Shown here piece after piece: positions 35,127 to 46,120 of a stretch of 64,000 nt of DNA. Numbering within the stretch: the first letter of the stretch is position 1; each line of letters opens with the position of its first letter. A model generated the notes under the pieces. It saw only the letters and a program-made list of their open reading frames with translations, was not told where the DNA came from and did no database searches. Origin of the DNA: Cocos nucifera (taxonomy: Eukaryota > Streptophyta > Magnoliopsida > Arecales > Arecaceae); contig QRFJ01000060.1 in NCBI GenBank assembly GCA_006176705.1, forward strand, positions 1,321,295-1,385,294, written 5' to 3'. Made by a program: the position numbers and the translations under genes.

Positions 35127-36803
35127 TGTTGGGGATAAATCCCGCTCCTGCCGAAGCCCGGCCCAACGTTCAGCCCAATGTAACCAGTAGCTGCTGAAGA
35201 GCTTCAGCGCCAGGCGCCAGGCCGAGCCCCTAACACGGCCGAACTGCTTAGAGGCCGAACCCCCCTGCACCAAGGTCCCGGCCGAACTGCCTAGAGGACG
35301 AACTCCCACCGCCAGCCGAACTTCCTGACGGCCGAGCTCCTTGGACTCCAAACGGCTGGACTTCTTCAGGAGACGGACTCCTCCCAGGCGCCCGTTCGGC
35401 CATCCGAGCTCCTTCCGGGTTTTCCCTTCAGCCGAACTCTCCTACGAGCCCGAACCCATTCGGACCCCACGGCCGAACTCCTTCGGACTTCCCACGGCCG
35501 AACTCCTTCGGACCGACTCCAGGCGAGCCCATGCAGCCGAACTCCTTCGGACCGACTCCAGGCGAGCCCATGCGGCCGAATTCCTTCGACCCCACGCCGA
35601 ACTCCTTCGGACTTCCCACGGCCGAACTCCTTCGGACCGACTCCAGGCGAGCCCATGCAGCCGAACTCCTTCGGACCGACCCTAGGCGACCGAACTCCTC
35701 AGCGAGCCCTGGCCGAACCAACTAGCAACCGAAGTCCTTCAATTGGCCAGCCGAGCTTCTTCGGGCCTCTCAGCGGCCGAACTCTACAGGGCCGACCCTT
35801 CAGCCGAACTCCTTGGATGAACCGTCGCCTTAGCAAGACCGGACGGCGCCTCCTTTCCGTACCGGACTCCAGCGGCCGACTACTCGCCCTCCCACGACCT
35901 CGCCAAACTCCATGGCCGACTCCAAGCGGCCGAGCTTCGGTGAAGTCCTCTCAGCGGCCGAACTCCTTCGGGCCGACTCCAAGCGGCCGAGCTTCAATGA
36001 AGTCGTCTCAGCGGCCGAACTCCTCAGCAGTCGTCACTTAGGAGCCCGAACTCCTCAGCAGTCGTCACTGGGCCGAACTCCTCAGCGGTCGCCCTCATCA
36101 AACTTCGGCCGACCGAGCTCCTACCGAACTCTCAAGTGTCCAAGCCTCAGCCCAAGCCCAACAGCCGGCCGAACCCCAGACGGCCGAGCTTCGGCTTCTC
36201 AGCAGCCGAACTCTTCTGCGGACGAGCCTTAGCTGCATACCTCTTGCCAGACGCCTATGGGAGCCGAACTCCCTCCTATCTTCCTCTTCAGGAGCCCGAA
36301 CTCCTCCGAAATGGGCACACGACGAAGGCCTTCAACCCTTCATTCGGCAAGCTCTGCAACCATCACCTATCAGTCAGTCCGCCGTACCATCGGTCAGTCC
36401 GCCGCGGGCGATAGCGACCCACTGCCAGGCGGCGATGGCTGTCACCCTCAATCCGCCGCACACGGCACCAGTGGGACTGACTCCGCCGAACCTCGAGCGG
36501 CCCGCCAGCACGCGGCTGCAGTTGTCACCATCAAGCTCCACTATATAAAGGACCCTCCCGACACGCTAAGGCTAAGCTCTCTGGAACTCTCGACTCTCTA
36601 AGCTCTCCTCCACATCTCTAAGCTCCGGAACTCATTCCGAGCACTCCATTACTGTTGGTCGGAAACTAACTTGACCGTCGGAGGGTCCTGCCGGAGCCAC
36701 CACCCCACCGGTTCCGGACGGGACTTCGTTTTGCAGGTCCCCGGCGGCGCCCAGCGGCCTCGATTGCGGCGACCTCCGGCGGCGACGGATTTCTGCACCA
36801 ACA
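35127..36803 (+). repeat. 5' LTR of the 35-42 kb element
   Basis: It runs from TGTTGGGG to CACCAACA, 1677 bp. It is GC-rich with about seven perfect copies of the 14-mer CCGAACTCCTTCGG. TATATAAAG at 36542-36550 is a good TATA box, putting the RNA start at about 36575. Confidence 0.95.
36542..36550 (+). promoter_or_regulatory. LTR promoter TATA box
   Basis: TATATAAAG lies 250 bp before the LTR end. The second LTR has the variant CATATAAAG at 41606-41614, and the minus-strand LTR at 54251 has CTATAAAAGG at the same place. Confidence 0.7.
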
Positions 36804-36821
36804 GATTGCGCGCTGTGGGAA
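36804..36821 (+). other. Primer binding site region
   Basis: GATTGCGCGCTGTGGGAA follows the LTR directly. It resembles the GATTGGCGC-type primer sites of plant Ty3 elements with a base lost. Which tRNA is used cannot be decided. Element X has the same GATTGCGCG beside its 5' LTR. Confidence 0.5.
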
Positions 36822-36938
36822 CAAGGGACTGAACCTTCGAGGTTCCCTTGTTCTTAAAGGAGTGCTCGGCGACGATTTTCCTTCCCTGCTCCGAGATCTC
36901 TCTTCTCCTTTTCAGAATTCCTTCTCTGGAAAGAGGAA

Positions 36939-38395
36939 ATGCCCCCCAGAAGGGCTTCGACGCGGCGCTCGACGGCTTCCGCGGCTCGATCCCCTCCGAG
37001 TCCGTCTGTCCCTGCTCCGGCCCCGGTGACTCAGCCCCCGTCTATAGCCGCAGTGGATACGGAGCAGTTCAACCAGCTCATCCAGCACGTTCGCGGTCTC
37101 ACGGAGGCGGTGCAGGCGGTGCTGCACCAACAAGTCCCAGTGCCAGCCCGACCGGCGCGGGACTCTCCGAAGTCGGATGATCCAGTCCAAGAGCGACCGG
37201 CCTGGGCAGCCCGACCTTCCGATACCCGGATTGGAGAGGCGGAGGAGGGAGAAGCCCTTGTTCGGATCATGGATCGACCAAGGGTGAAGCCTCGCGCCCA
37301 TCTCACCAGAAAGCCTTGGAGATCAGAGACCGTGAGGACCTGCTGGGCCAAAGGCTCTTGGAAATGAACCGGCGAATTGAAGAACTTCGTCCCCCCTCGC
37401 GTGGTGATGACGTTTGTGCAGACCCTCCTTTCTCGCAGAAAATCATGCAAGAACCTGTCCCGCCGAACTTTAAGCTCCCTCAAGTTCGAAAGCTACGATG
37501 GAACTTCTGATCCGGTTCGACCACCTTGGGAAGCCTTCCGGACGATGATGCTGCTTCACGGCGCTTCAGATGCCATGCTGTGCCGAGCCTTTCCCTTCTA
37601 CCCTTCAAAGGAGCAGCGAGGAACTGGTACTCGGCGTTCAAGCCCGAGAACCATCTTATCGTTTCGACCAGATGAGTCAGTCAGTTCGCGGCCCACTTCA
37701 TCAGTAGTAGGCGACCGAGCCGAGGTTCGGATTCCTTTGATGAGCCATCAAGCAGAAGCAAGGGGAATCCATCCGGCCTACGTCACTCGATTTAACGCCT
37801 GCCGGCATTGGAAGGTCCGGGACCTGGACCAATCTGTCGCCGATGGCCGCACTTCAAAGGGCGGCCTTCAGAAAAATAACTTGCTGTTCTCTCTGGAAAA
37901 AAGGTATCCCAGGGACTTCGCCGACCTGCTGGCTCGAGCCGAGAGATATGCCCGTGCGGAAGAAGCCTTCAAAGCTGAAGGGATGAGGAGAAACTCTTCA
38001 GAAAGGACCGGCTGGACGGACGATAGGAAGAGCTGGAATGAAGCTCGGCTGCACTCACGCAGACCCCCTACGAAAGCAGGCGGGCCCGAACTCCTCGAAG
38101 CTTGCCCTGATAAAGAGGCGCGAAGGAAGTCCACCTCCCGGAAGGATTCCGCCGACTATGCCCCCCTCAACGCTCCTCGAGCACCCAGATTCTCACCGAA
38201 GTAAAAGGACCAGCTGCCAAGACCGGAAAGGATTACGATCTCCCCCAAACAAGCGCGATCGAAATAAGTACTGCCTCTACCATCACGACCACGGCCACGA
38301 CACGGAGGGATGCATCCAGCTCCGAGACGAAATTCGAGGAGCTCGTCAGAAACGGGTCGGCTGGGTAAGATTTCCTTCGGTACCGGCCTGAAGCA
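36939..38395 (+). pseudogene. Ty3/gypsy-type gag, frameshifted
   Basis: Gag opens at the ATG at 36939 with a Pro/Ser/Arg-rich N-terminus, then a helix (QFNQLIQHVRGLTEAVQAVL). After frame changes near 37310 and 37480 the retrotransposon gag core appears (FESYDGTSDP, MMLLHGASDAMLCRAF, AYVTRFNAC, NLLFSLEKRYPRDFADLLAR; about 37480-37970). At about 38270-38330 follows a C-x3-H-x2-HGH-x-TE-x-C segment that in related elements precedes protease. At least four indels break the frame. Gag would form the particle that packages the RNA; a copy this damaged would need gag from elsewhere. Confidence 0.8.
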
Positions 38396-38790
38396 GAAAA
38401 AGATCGGCTAAGGGCGCTGCCGTAACAAGAAACGACAAAGGTCGGCCGCCTTCACGGCGTCGTTCAACATCACCCCAGGATCCAGCGTCAGCGAAGTCTC
38501 CCAGCAACAGAAGCACGCTTGCAACCAAATTGAGGAAGCTCGAATGAAATAGGAAAGGTCGTCCGCCCGGAAGAAGCCGGAAGGAACGATGCTACTACCA
38601 CGACCCGATCTTAGAAAATTCAGAAAAAATGGGGGATGCGCTACTAGTAACTTCCTTTCAAAAAGTCCTTCCCTTCCAACAGTGTATTATTTTTGGGCGC
38701 CAAAAACTATGTAATGGCTGGAAAAGAAGCAGTCAATAGTCGCCGTGTTAGGAACAGGAGGAGAACCTCATCCTAATTCGAGCGGCAACC
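38396..38790 (+). other. Post-gag internal region without pol
   Basis: No protease, reverse transcriptase or integrase motif is found in any frame. The sequence passes straight from the gag end to the minisatellite, so pol is deleted rather than mutated. Confidence 0.6.
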
Positions 38791-38796
38791 TCGGCC

Positions 38797-39780
38797 AGAG
38801 ATAAGATCTCTCCCGAGGCAAAGTTCGGCCAGAGATAAGATCTCTCCCGAACAACAAAGTCGGCCAGAGATAAGATCTCTCCCGAACCGCGAACCTCGGC
38901 CAGAGATAAGATCTCTCCCGAAGGCAAAGTTCGGCCAGAGATAAGATCTCTCCCGAACAACAAGGTCGGCCAGAGATAAGATCTTCCCGAACCGCGACCT
39001 CGGCCAGAGATAAGATCTCTCCCGAAGGCAAAGTTCGGCCAGAGATAAGATCTCTCCCGAACAACAGAGATAAGATTCTCCCGGACCATCGGAGATAAGA
39101 TCTCTCCCGATCTCTCCCGAACCGCAACCTCGGCTAGAGATAAGATCTCTCCCGAGCGACCGGGAACAACCTCGGTTAGCAGGGATAAGATCTCCTCCGA
39201 GGCAAACCTCGACTGCAGGAGATAAGATCTCCTCCGAGACAACCTCTGTAGGAGATAAGATCTCTCCCGAGCAAACGTTCAACCTCGGCTAGAGATAAGA
39301 TCTCTCCCGAGCGACCGTTGACAACCTCGGCTAGAGATAAGATCTCTCCGAGCGACCGAACAACCTCGGTTAGGAACAGGAGGAGAACCTCGTCCTAACA
39401 CGAGCACCAACCTCGGCTAGAGATAAGATCTCTCCCGAGCGACCGAACAACCTCGGTTAGGAACAGGAGGAGAACCTCGTCCTAACGCGAGCGCGCACCT
39501 CGGCTGCAGGAGATAAGATCTCCCCCGAGGGAAGCTCGGCTGCAGGAATAAGATCTCCCCCGAGCGCGCACTTCACTTCGGCTGCAGGAGATAAGATCTC
39601 CCCCGAGCGCGCACTTCACTTCGGCTGCAGGAGATAAGATCTCCCCCGAGCGCGCACTCACTTCGGCTGCAGGAGTAAATCTCCCCGAGGGAAGCTCGGC
39701 CGTAGGAGATAAGATCTCCCCCGAGCGCGCACTTCAACCTCGGCTGCAAGATAGGAGGTCTCCCTCGAGTCGACTTCAAC
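38797..39780. repeat. Hairpin minisatellite, about 22 copies of GAGATAAGATCTC-type units
   Basis: Units of roughly 33-60 bp share the core inverted repeat. The first block (38797-39120) has AGAGATAAGATCTCT, a mid block (about 39180-39240) has AGGAGATAAGATCTCCT, and the last block (39500-39740) has GGAGATAAGATCTCC. Spacers are short Cys/Pro-codon-like GC-rich stretches beginning TCGG. The array makes several long meaningless open frames on the minus strand. Confidence 0.92.
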
Positions 39781-40063
39781 TGACGAAGATAATGTCGCCC
39801 CCGAGGAGCTCAAATCCGACCTTCGATCGAAGGAGGCGAATCTTACTTCGGCTTCAACATCAGCTTCATCGACTTTAGCCGGAAACGAGTTCCATTCCAA
39901 CTCCAAACATCGACTGAAGATGAGGTCTCCCCCAAGCCTCAGCCTCAACTTCAGCGTCAATCTTGGCTGGAGATGAGACCTCCCCGAGCTTCAGATGCGG
40001 AGCCTGGAAGAAGACTTCGGCAGTCGCCTGTTTTGGTACTCCCTTCCTTCAATTTTTGAACTC

Positions 40064-40076
40064 GGGAGTGGGGGGG
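40064..40076 (+). other. Polypurine tract
   Basis: GGGAGTGGGGGGG four bases before the right LTR is the expected plus-strand primer for reverse transcription. The same tract, inverted, flanks the 3' LTRs of elements X (about 55796-55808) and Y (about 61099-61111). Confidence 0.85.
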
Positions 40077-40080
40077 CTAC

Positions 40081-41846
40081 TGTTGGGGATAAATCCCGCT
40101 CCTGCCGAAGCCCGGCCCAACGCTCAGCCCAATGTAACCAGTAGCTGCTGAAGAGCTTCAGCGCCAGGCGCCAGGCCGAGCCCCTAACACGGCCGAACTG
40201 CTTAGAGGCCGAACCCCCTGCACCAAGGTCCCGGCCGAACTGCCTAGAGGACGAACTCCCACCGCCAGCCGAACTTCCTGACGGCCGAGCTCCTTGGACT
40301 CCAAGCGGCTGGACTTCTTCAGGAGACGGACTCCTCCCAGGCACCCGTTCGGCCATCCGAGCTCCTTCCGGGTTTTCCCTTCAGCCGAACTCTCCTACGA
40401 GCCCGAACCCATTCGGACCCCACGGCCGAACTCCTTCGGACTTCCCACGGCCGAACTCCTTCGGATTTCCCACGGCCGAACTCCTTCGGACTCCCCACGG
40501 CCGAACTCCTTCGGACCGACTCCAGGCAGCCCCAGCCGAATTCCTCGGACCTCCTGGCCGAACTCCTTCGGACTTCCCACAGCCGAACTCCTTCGGACTT
40601 CCCACGGCCGAACTCCTTCGGACCGACTCCAGGCGAGCCCAATGCAGCCGAACTCCTTCGGACCGACCCTAGGCGACCGAACTCCTCAGCGAGCCCTGGC
40701 CGAACCAACTAGCAACCGAAGTCCTTCAATTGGCCAGCCGAGCTTCTTCGGGCCTCTCAGCGGCCGAACTCTACAGATGGCCGACCCTTCAGCCAGACGA
40801 ACTCCCCCAGCTTCCCCTTCGACCGAACTCTGTTACAAGTCCGAACTCCGTTGGATGAACCGTCGCCTGTAGCAAGACCGGACGGCGCCTCCCTTTCCGT
40901 ACCGGACTCCATGCGGCCGACTACTCGCCGGTATGGCTCCCACGACCTACCGGACGACGCCTCCCTCTCCGTACCAAACTCCATGCTGCTCGACGACTCC
41001 AAGCGGCCGAGCTTCGGTGAAGTCCTCTCAGCGGCCGAACTCCTTCGGGCCGACTCCAAGCGGCCGAGCTTCAATGAAGTCGTCTCAGCGGCCGAACTCC
41101 TCAGCAGTCGTCACTTAGGAGCCCGAACTCCTCAGCAGTCGTCACTGGGCCGAACTCCTCAGCGGTCGCCCTCATCAAACTTCGGCCGACCGAGCTCCTA
41201 TCGAACTCTCAAGTGTCCAAGCCCAACAGCCGGCCGAACCCCAGACGGCCGAGCTTCGGCTTCTCAGCAGCCGAACTCTTCTGCGGACGAGCCTTAGCTG
41301 CATACCTCTTGCCAGACGCCTATGGGAGCCGAACTCCATCCTATCTTCCTCTTCAGGAGCCCGAACTCCTCCGAAATGGGCACACGACGAAGGCCTTCAA
41401 CCCTTCATTCGGCAAGCTCTGCAACCATCACTATCAGTCAGTCCGCCGTACCATCGGTCAGTCCACCGCGGGCGATAGCGACCCACTGCCAGGCGGCGAT
41501 GGCTGTCACCCTCAATCCGCCGCACACGGCACCAGTGGGACCGACTCCGCCGAACCTCGAGCGGCCCGCCAGCACGCGGCTGCAGTTGTCACCATCAAGC
41601 TCCACCATATAAAGGACCCTCCCGACACGCTAAGGCTAAGCTCTCTGAACTCTCGACTCTCTAAGCTCCGGAACTCATTCCGAGTACTCCATTACTGTTG
41701 GTCGGAAACTAACTTGACCGTCGGAGGGTCCTGCCGGAGCCACCACCCCACCGGTTCCGGGCGGGACTTCGTTTTGCAGGTCCCCGGCGGCGCCCAGCGG
41801 CTTCGATTGCGGCGACCTCCGGCGGCGACGGATTTCTGCACCAACA
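40081..41846 (+). repeat. 3' LTR of the 35-42 kb element
   Basis: It runs from TGTTGGGG to CACCAACA, 1766 bp. It differs from the 5' LTR mainly by the number of CCGAACTCCTTCGG-bearing units (about nine perfect copies here) and a few transitions. Confidence 0.95.
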
Positions 41847-41851
41847 CAAAT
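41847..41851. repeat. Target site duplication CAAAT (right)
   Basis: Identical to 35122-35126. Confidence 0.9.
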
Positions 41852-42829
41852 CATGTAAAAAACTTACACAAAACAAATAAATGAATCGAAAGTGCAAATG
41901 TGTTTATTTTATTTATTGATTTATTTATTGAGCATGTTGGGTCAAATTCAAATTAGGCTAGGGTTAAATTTGAGTTGGTTTAAGCTTAAGCTAAACTGGA
42001 TCCGACTTGAGATAGGATTGGTGCCTACTCAATGATGAGTTGGGTAGATCTAACGCAAGTTGCACCTCCAAGAATAACTAAAGTGCCCTTTTTCCCACTG
42101 CCTTTTCTATCATGCAACTCTATTCTAATTACAAATCCATGGTCACCGGTTTACCAAAAGTCTTATGATCTAATGCAACTCTATGCTAAGCATAAAAAAC
42201 AAATCAATATCCTTCAAGTGTTAGGACCAGCATCCTAATATCTTTGCTTAAATAACCGGTTTCTAAACTTAAAATTTATTTAACATTGTTTCGTCAGTTT
42301 GATTTTTTAAGATATATATATATTTTGATGTAAATGATTTAGGGAAAGTCTAACTCAAATTATATTAGCATATGTATAAGTTACAGTAACACAGTGGATT
42401 GGTGATACATATTTGTATAATCAAAAAAGAGAATTTAGGCTGGTTCTTTTGTGGATAAATATTATAGAAAAGTTGATTTACTTTTTCATGGACCAACTTA
42501 TCCATATTCTCATATTTTTCAAGATAGAGAAGTTCCTTTCTCTTGGATAACATTTATTCATGAAATAAGTAAAAATCTTATCCACCTAGGTGACTAAATT
42601 ATTTTTTTCCATCAGTTAGTAAAATAAACATTTAATTTTATATGTAAAATGCCTCATCCTTATTTTCAATGCCTTCATCATTCAATATTCTGAGTCATTT
42701 ATTTTCTCCAAATCTAAAAAAGAATATGAATAAATTTTAACAACTTATCTAGGCAAGTGGTAATATAAAAGAACATGGATAACATATTTCGAAGCTTTAC
42801 TGATTGATTGATAGCAGTGTTATTTATAG
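41852..42829. other. No gene seen: AT-rich intergenic DNA
   Basis: Contains one copy of a 17-bp sequence (42350-42366) repeated exactly at 43249-43265. The 3' tail of the LINE on the right may end somewhere in its last part, but no poly-T tract marks it. Confidence 0.4.
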
Positions 42830-45825
42830 ATCATCTCTCTGGCATAACGAGATTGACATCTGCGCTCTTCGGGGGTGCTCCATCCATATCATGAACAATC
42901 TTGCAACTCGCCGAGTGGCCGAATTCAGGAGAAAAGAATGAAAATTGAAACAGCATTTGTTTCATTCCTTCTATAAAGCAGCCAACAGAATATCCAGCCC
43001 TTTTCCTGGGATCCTGCAGTCTCCATATATTCCATAGGGCTGATTGAGAGAATGGTAGATCATTAGGGTGAAAGCCTTTGAAGAGCAAAAGCCATGCTTG
43101 CTGTTCTTGAGAATGGGCATTGAAGAAGCAAAGTCTCACATGCCGCATCACGCAAGGAACGGCTGTCTGTTCCTTTCTAGCCCCATTTAACAAAGGTTGC
43201 TCTTGGTTAGGATTTTATCCTGGCAGGCGAGGTATTGGAAGAGCAAGCCTAACTCAAATTATATTTTGATTTTCGAAACCACTTCACTAGCATATGGCCT
43301 TACCCCTCCATCGAGAAGGAACCTGTCGCAGCACCTGATTGGATTGTCGACAGGTCTCGCCTGAGTGTGTGAAGATCCGGATGGTCATTTAGAGCCGCTG
43401 TGAGAGGCCAACTCTGATTTTGTTTATCCGCCACCAGGATGTCTTTGTTGTTCGAAAGAATATGTAACCAGGGGTATCGATCTTTGAGGGGATGATCGAG
43501 TAGCCAGGAGTCGTTCCAAACCATTTCGAACCTTAAACTTCACTAGCGGGTGAAATAGTTCTTTAACCTGTTGAACATTTTCTTTTTTGTTTTTTTTTTC
43601 CAAAGCAAGATATCTTCTACCGACTTAACGACTTCATTGATATTGCTTGGTCTCTGTAGTATTCGGCTTTCACCAATGTGTTCCAAGGTTTTGGTGCTTC
43701 CGTGAATAACTTCCACCACCATTCGCAGATCGGTAACCGGTGACGAACCAAAGACCAATTTAGTAAGCATTTCCCGGGTTTATTTCTTTCTTCACCACTC
43801 CATAGAAAAGCATGGCACACCTCGTCGATTCGCAATTAGAAGTTGGACATCCAAAAAAACCACGATCGGCGAGATTATAATGTTATCCTTCCCACAATGA
43901 ACGGTAGATAGATTACCTTTCCATGCAGTCAGTTTTCTCAATAAATGGTAATGGTGCAGTGGCATTTCCAGGTATCTCAATAGAAATTCCTAGGATGGCA
44001 GCGGTGCGGCTTCTTTCACTTTGCGATAAAGCTAGACCTAGAACGGTGGAATAGAGGATGAACTTTAGAGAAGTGATATGCCTTCGTTATGCACCGAAAA
44101 AAATTAATGGGTCGTCTGTGAAATTGCCTTGTGTTCGATTAATTTGTGATTTGCTGCTACTCTAAGGATTTGATTTAGGACATCTGCGGCCAGATCAAAA
44201 AGATGCGGTGATAGAGGACCACTCTACCGTAATCCTTTGCAGTGTCTGAATGTTTTCCCCGGACAGCCATTAACAATGATGGAGTATTTGGCACTTGTGA
44301 TGGTATCCTAAATCCAGCGACACCATCTACCGTCGAAGCCTCCTGCGCTAAGAACATCGGGTGGAAATGGCTAAGCTACATTGTCAAATGCTTTCTCAAA
44401 ATTTGGTTGATATAAAATTCCATTATCCTTATATTTGTTGGCCTGCAAGATGATTTCATTAACCGCTGCAAAGATGTCTGTAATGTTTCGTCCTTTGACG
44501 AATGCAGACTGATTAGGTGAGATCAGTTTGTCCAGCTTGTTGACTAATCTATGTGAGACTCTTTCTTTGGGATGAGGGTGATAAAGGAGTAATTAATCCT
44601 TTCCAGGTTCGTTTGATGATCGTAAAAACTCTAGAAGAATTTGATCAAATCAGCTTTGACGGCATTCCAATAGCATTTGTTGAAGGCGAACAAGAAGCCG
44701 TCCGGGCCAGGCGATTTTTGAGAAGCAATAATTTGGAAGATAGCAATTTGATTTCTTCCTCCTTGAAGGGTGCATCCAGTTCAGAGGCCCTTTAGGATAC
44801 ACGATCTTCTAGTCGGCGTTTATCCAAGGTTGAGTTGAATTACCAAGCAGTTTCTTCAAGTAGTGGTCACGAAAATAGCCTTGAACGTTCTCTTGATCCA
44901 TTAAAATGTATATGAAAAAACTTAGTGTTACGATCGCCGTTGTCAAGCCACCGGGATCTAATCTCATTTTTAATGATGCCCGTTCTTCGAGTTCTGATGC
45001 TTGTAAGTTCCATGTTTCTTCTTCTGAATCTGAGGAGGTTATTTCGTCTTTCCTTTCTACAATGTTACCCACTCTAGACTGATTCTGAGTTTGGCTCTAA
45101 TTGATCGGAGCTTCCGAATGAGAGTTGTGGTTGCATCATCGTGGCTTGGCTCCGCTTCCCACCAAGACCGAGTCATCTCATGGAACCCTGCAATAATGAT
45201 CCAAAAATTCTCAAAGCGCAACAGTTTGGTCAGAGGAAGTTTACCTTGCGTACGGGTGGTGGGTTGGAGCAGCAGGGGAGTGTGATGGTGAGATGAGATT
45301 AGATGGAGAGAATTTGTTGAGCCAATCAGCGGAGACAAAACAGCAATCTAATTTTGCCAATGAAGGCTCTTCCCTGAAGTTAGACCATGTAAAGTGTCTT
45401 TTTGAGAGCCTTAGTTATATCATTGCCTGTGAATTGACAAAATTGTTGAGGAATTCTAAAATTCGCTGTGAGTTAGTTACCCATTTGCGTTCGGATGAGA
45501 ATCTTACCGCGTTGAAGTCTCCTATCAAAACCTAAGGGAGTATGTTACCTTCTCTTAGTTCACTAAATTCTGCAAATAACACCTAATGTTCATGCTGATT
45601 GTGCGGGCCATGGATGTTGGAGAGAAGCAATGAGAAGCCAGATGACTTACAGATGAGCTTAATAGACTTTTTTAATTAAACGTCCATCAAAGTCGTTGAG
45701 GTTCCAGCAAGAGAGCAGCCCACCCGCAGATCCTGAAGCGTCCAATGAGATCCATCCTTCAAACTTTGGGCCACAAATCTTCTTTTGCAAACTTTAGTTC
45801 ATATAATTTTGTTTGGTTTCCTATA
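42830..45825 (-). pseudogene. L1-like LINE ORF2, distal part (endonuclease to zf-RVT), decayed
   Basis: Right to left: the rest of the endonuclease (GWISLDASGSAGG near 45740; DFNAVRFSSERKW near 45484-45530), then reverse transcriptase (SPNQSAFVKGRNITD near 44480-44530; the catalytic tetrad appears as FTDD near 44100-44120). The thumb and connection follow (CHAFLWSGE, WWWKLFTEAPKPW at 43640-43830; WNDSWLLDHPL near 43490), and a zf-RVT-like end is at 42831-43200. Stops and frameshifts abound. The endonuclease N-terminus is missing here and lies across the copia insertion at 51202 onward. Confidence 0.85.
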
Positions 45826-46104
45826 TGTTCCGATTAAGTGATTCTACTATTTAAATTTGAATAATGAAGATCTGAATTTAAATAGAATTCAAATATTATC
45901 CAATTACTTGACGAGAGTATTGATAAAAATTTATAAATAGAGGTTCAATCCACTATTGCATAAGAAGAGAGAGAAATTAATTTAAGAAAAAAATAAAATA
46001 TTTTTTTTATTTTTGCATCAAATTCTTATGCATCAGTATATTTTATGAAAAGCATGAACTTTCTTTTTCATAATTCTCCGTAAAACATCAAATTTATGTT
46101 TACA
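45826..46104 (+). repeat. 5' LTR of the copia element
   Basis: 279 bp. It shares TATAAATAGAGGTTC (TATA-box-like, near 45933) and TTTTTGCATCAAATTCTT with the right LTR. Confidence 0.75.
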
Positions 46105-46106
46105 TA

Positions 46107-46120
46107 TGCTATTAGAGCCC
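46107..46120 (+). other. Degenerate tRNA-Met-type primer binding site
   Basis: TGCTATTAGAGCCC, two bases after the LTR, differs from the usual TGGTATCAGAGCCC at two positions. Confidence 0.6.

Larger units (their letters stand above)
35127..41846 (+). mobile_element. Complete pol-less Ty3/gypsy-type LTR retrotransposon
   Basis: The element has two LTRs, a 5-bp target duplication (CAAAT), a primer-site region after the left LTR, a polypurine tract before the right LTR, and a decayed gag, so its structure is complete. There is no protease, reverse transcriptase, RNase H or integrase. After gag comes a hairpin minisatellite (38797-39780). It is therefore non-autonomous (LARD-like). In the last ~375 bp of the LTRs I count about five substitutions, all transitions, plus two indels, which suggests a recent insertion. 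Elements X and Y in this window share its LTR ends. Confidence 0.92.

Noticed and set aside
35341..36600. Many overlapping open frames rich in Pro/Ser/Arg on both strands of the LTRs (also at 40294-41884, 54520-55673, 58547-61091)
   Set aside because: All lie in LTRs built of CCGAACTCCTTCGG-type repeats; they shift frame between copies and contain no domain.
38748..39282. Open frames of 119-169 codons with repeated SGEILSLAE-like peptide
   Set aside because: Translation of the hairpin minisatellite on the minus strand; three frames are open at once.
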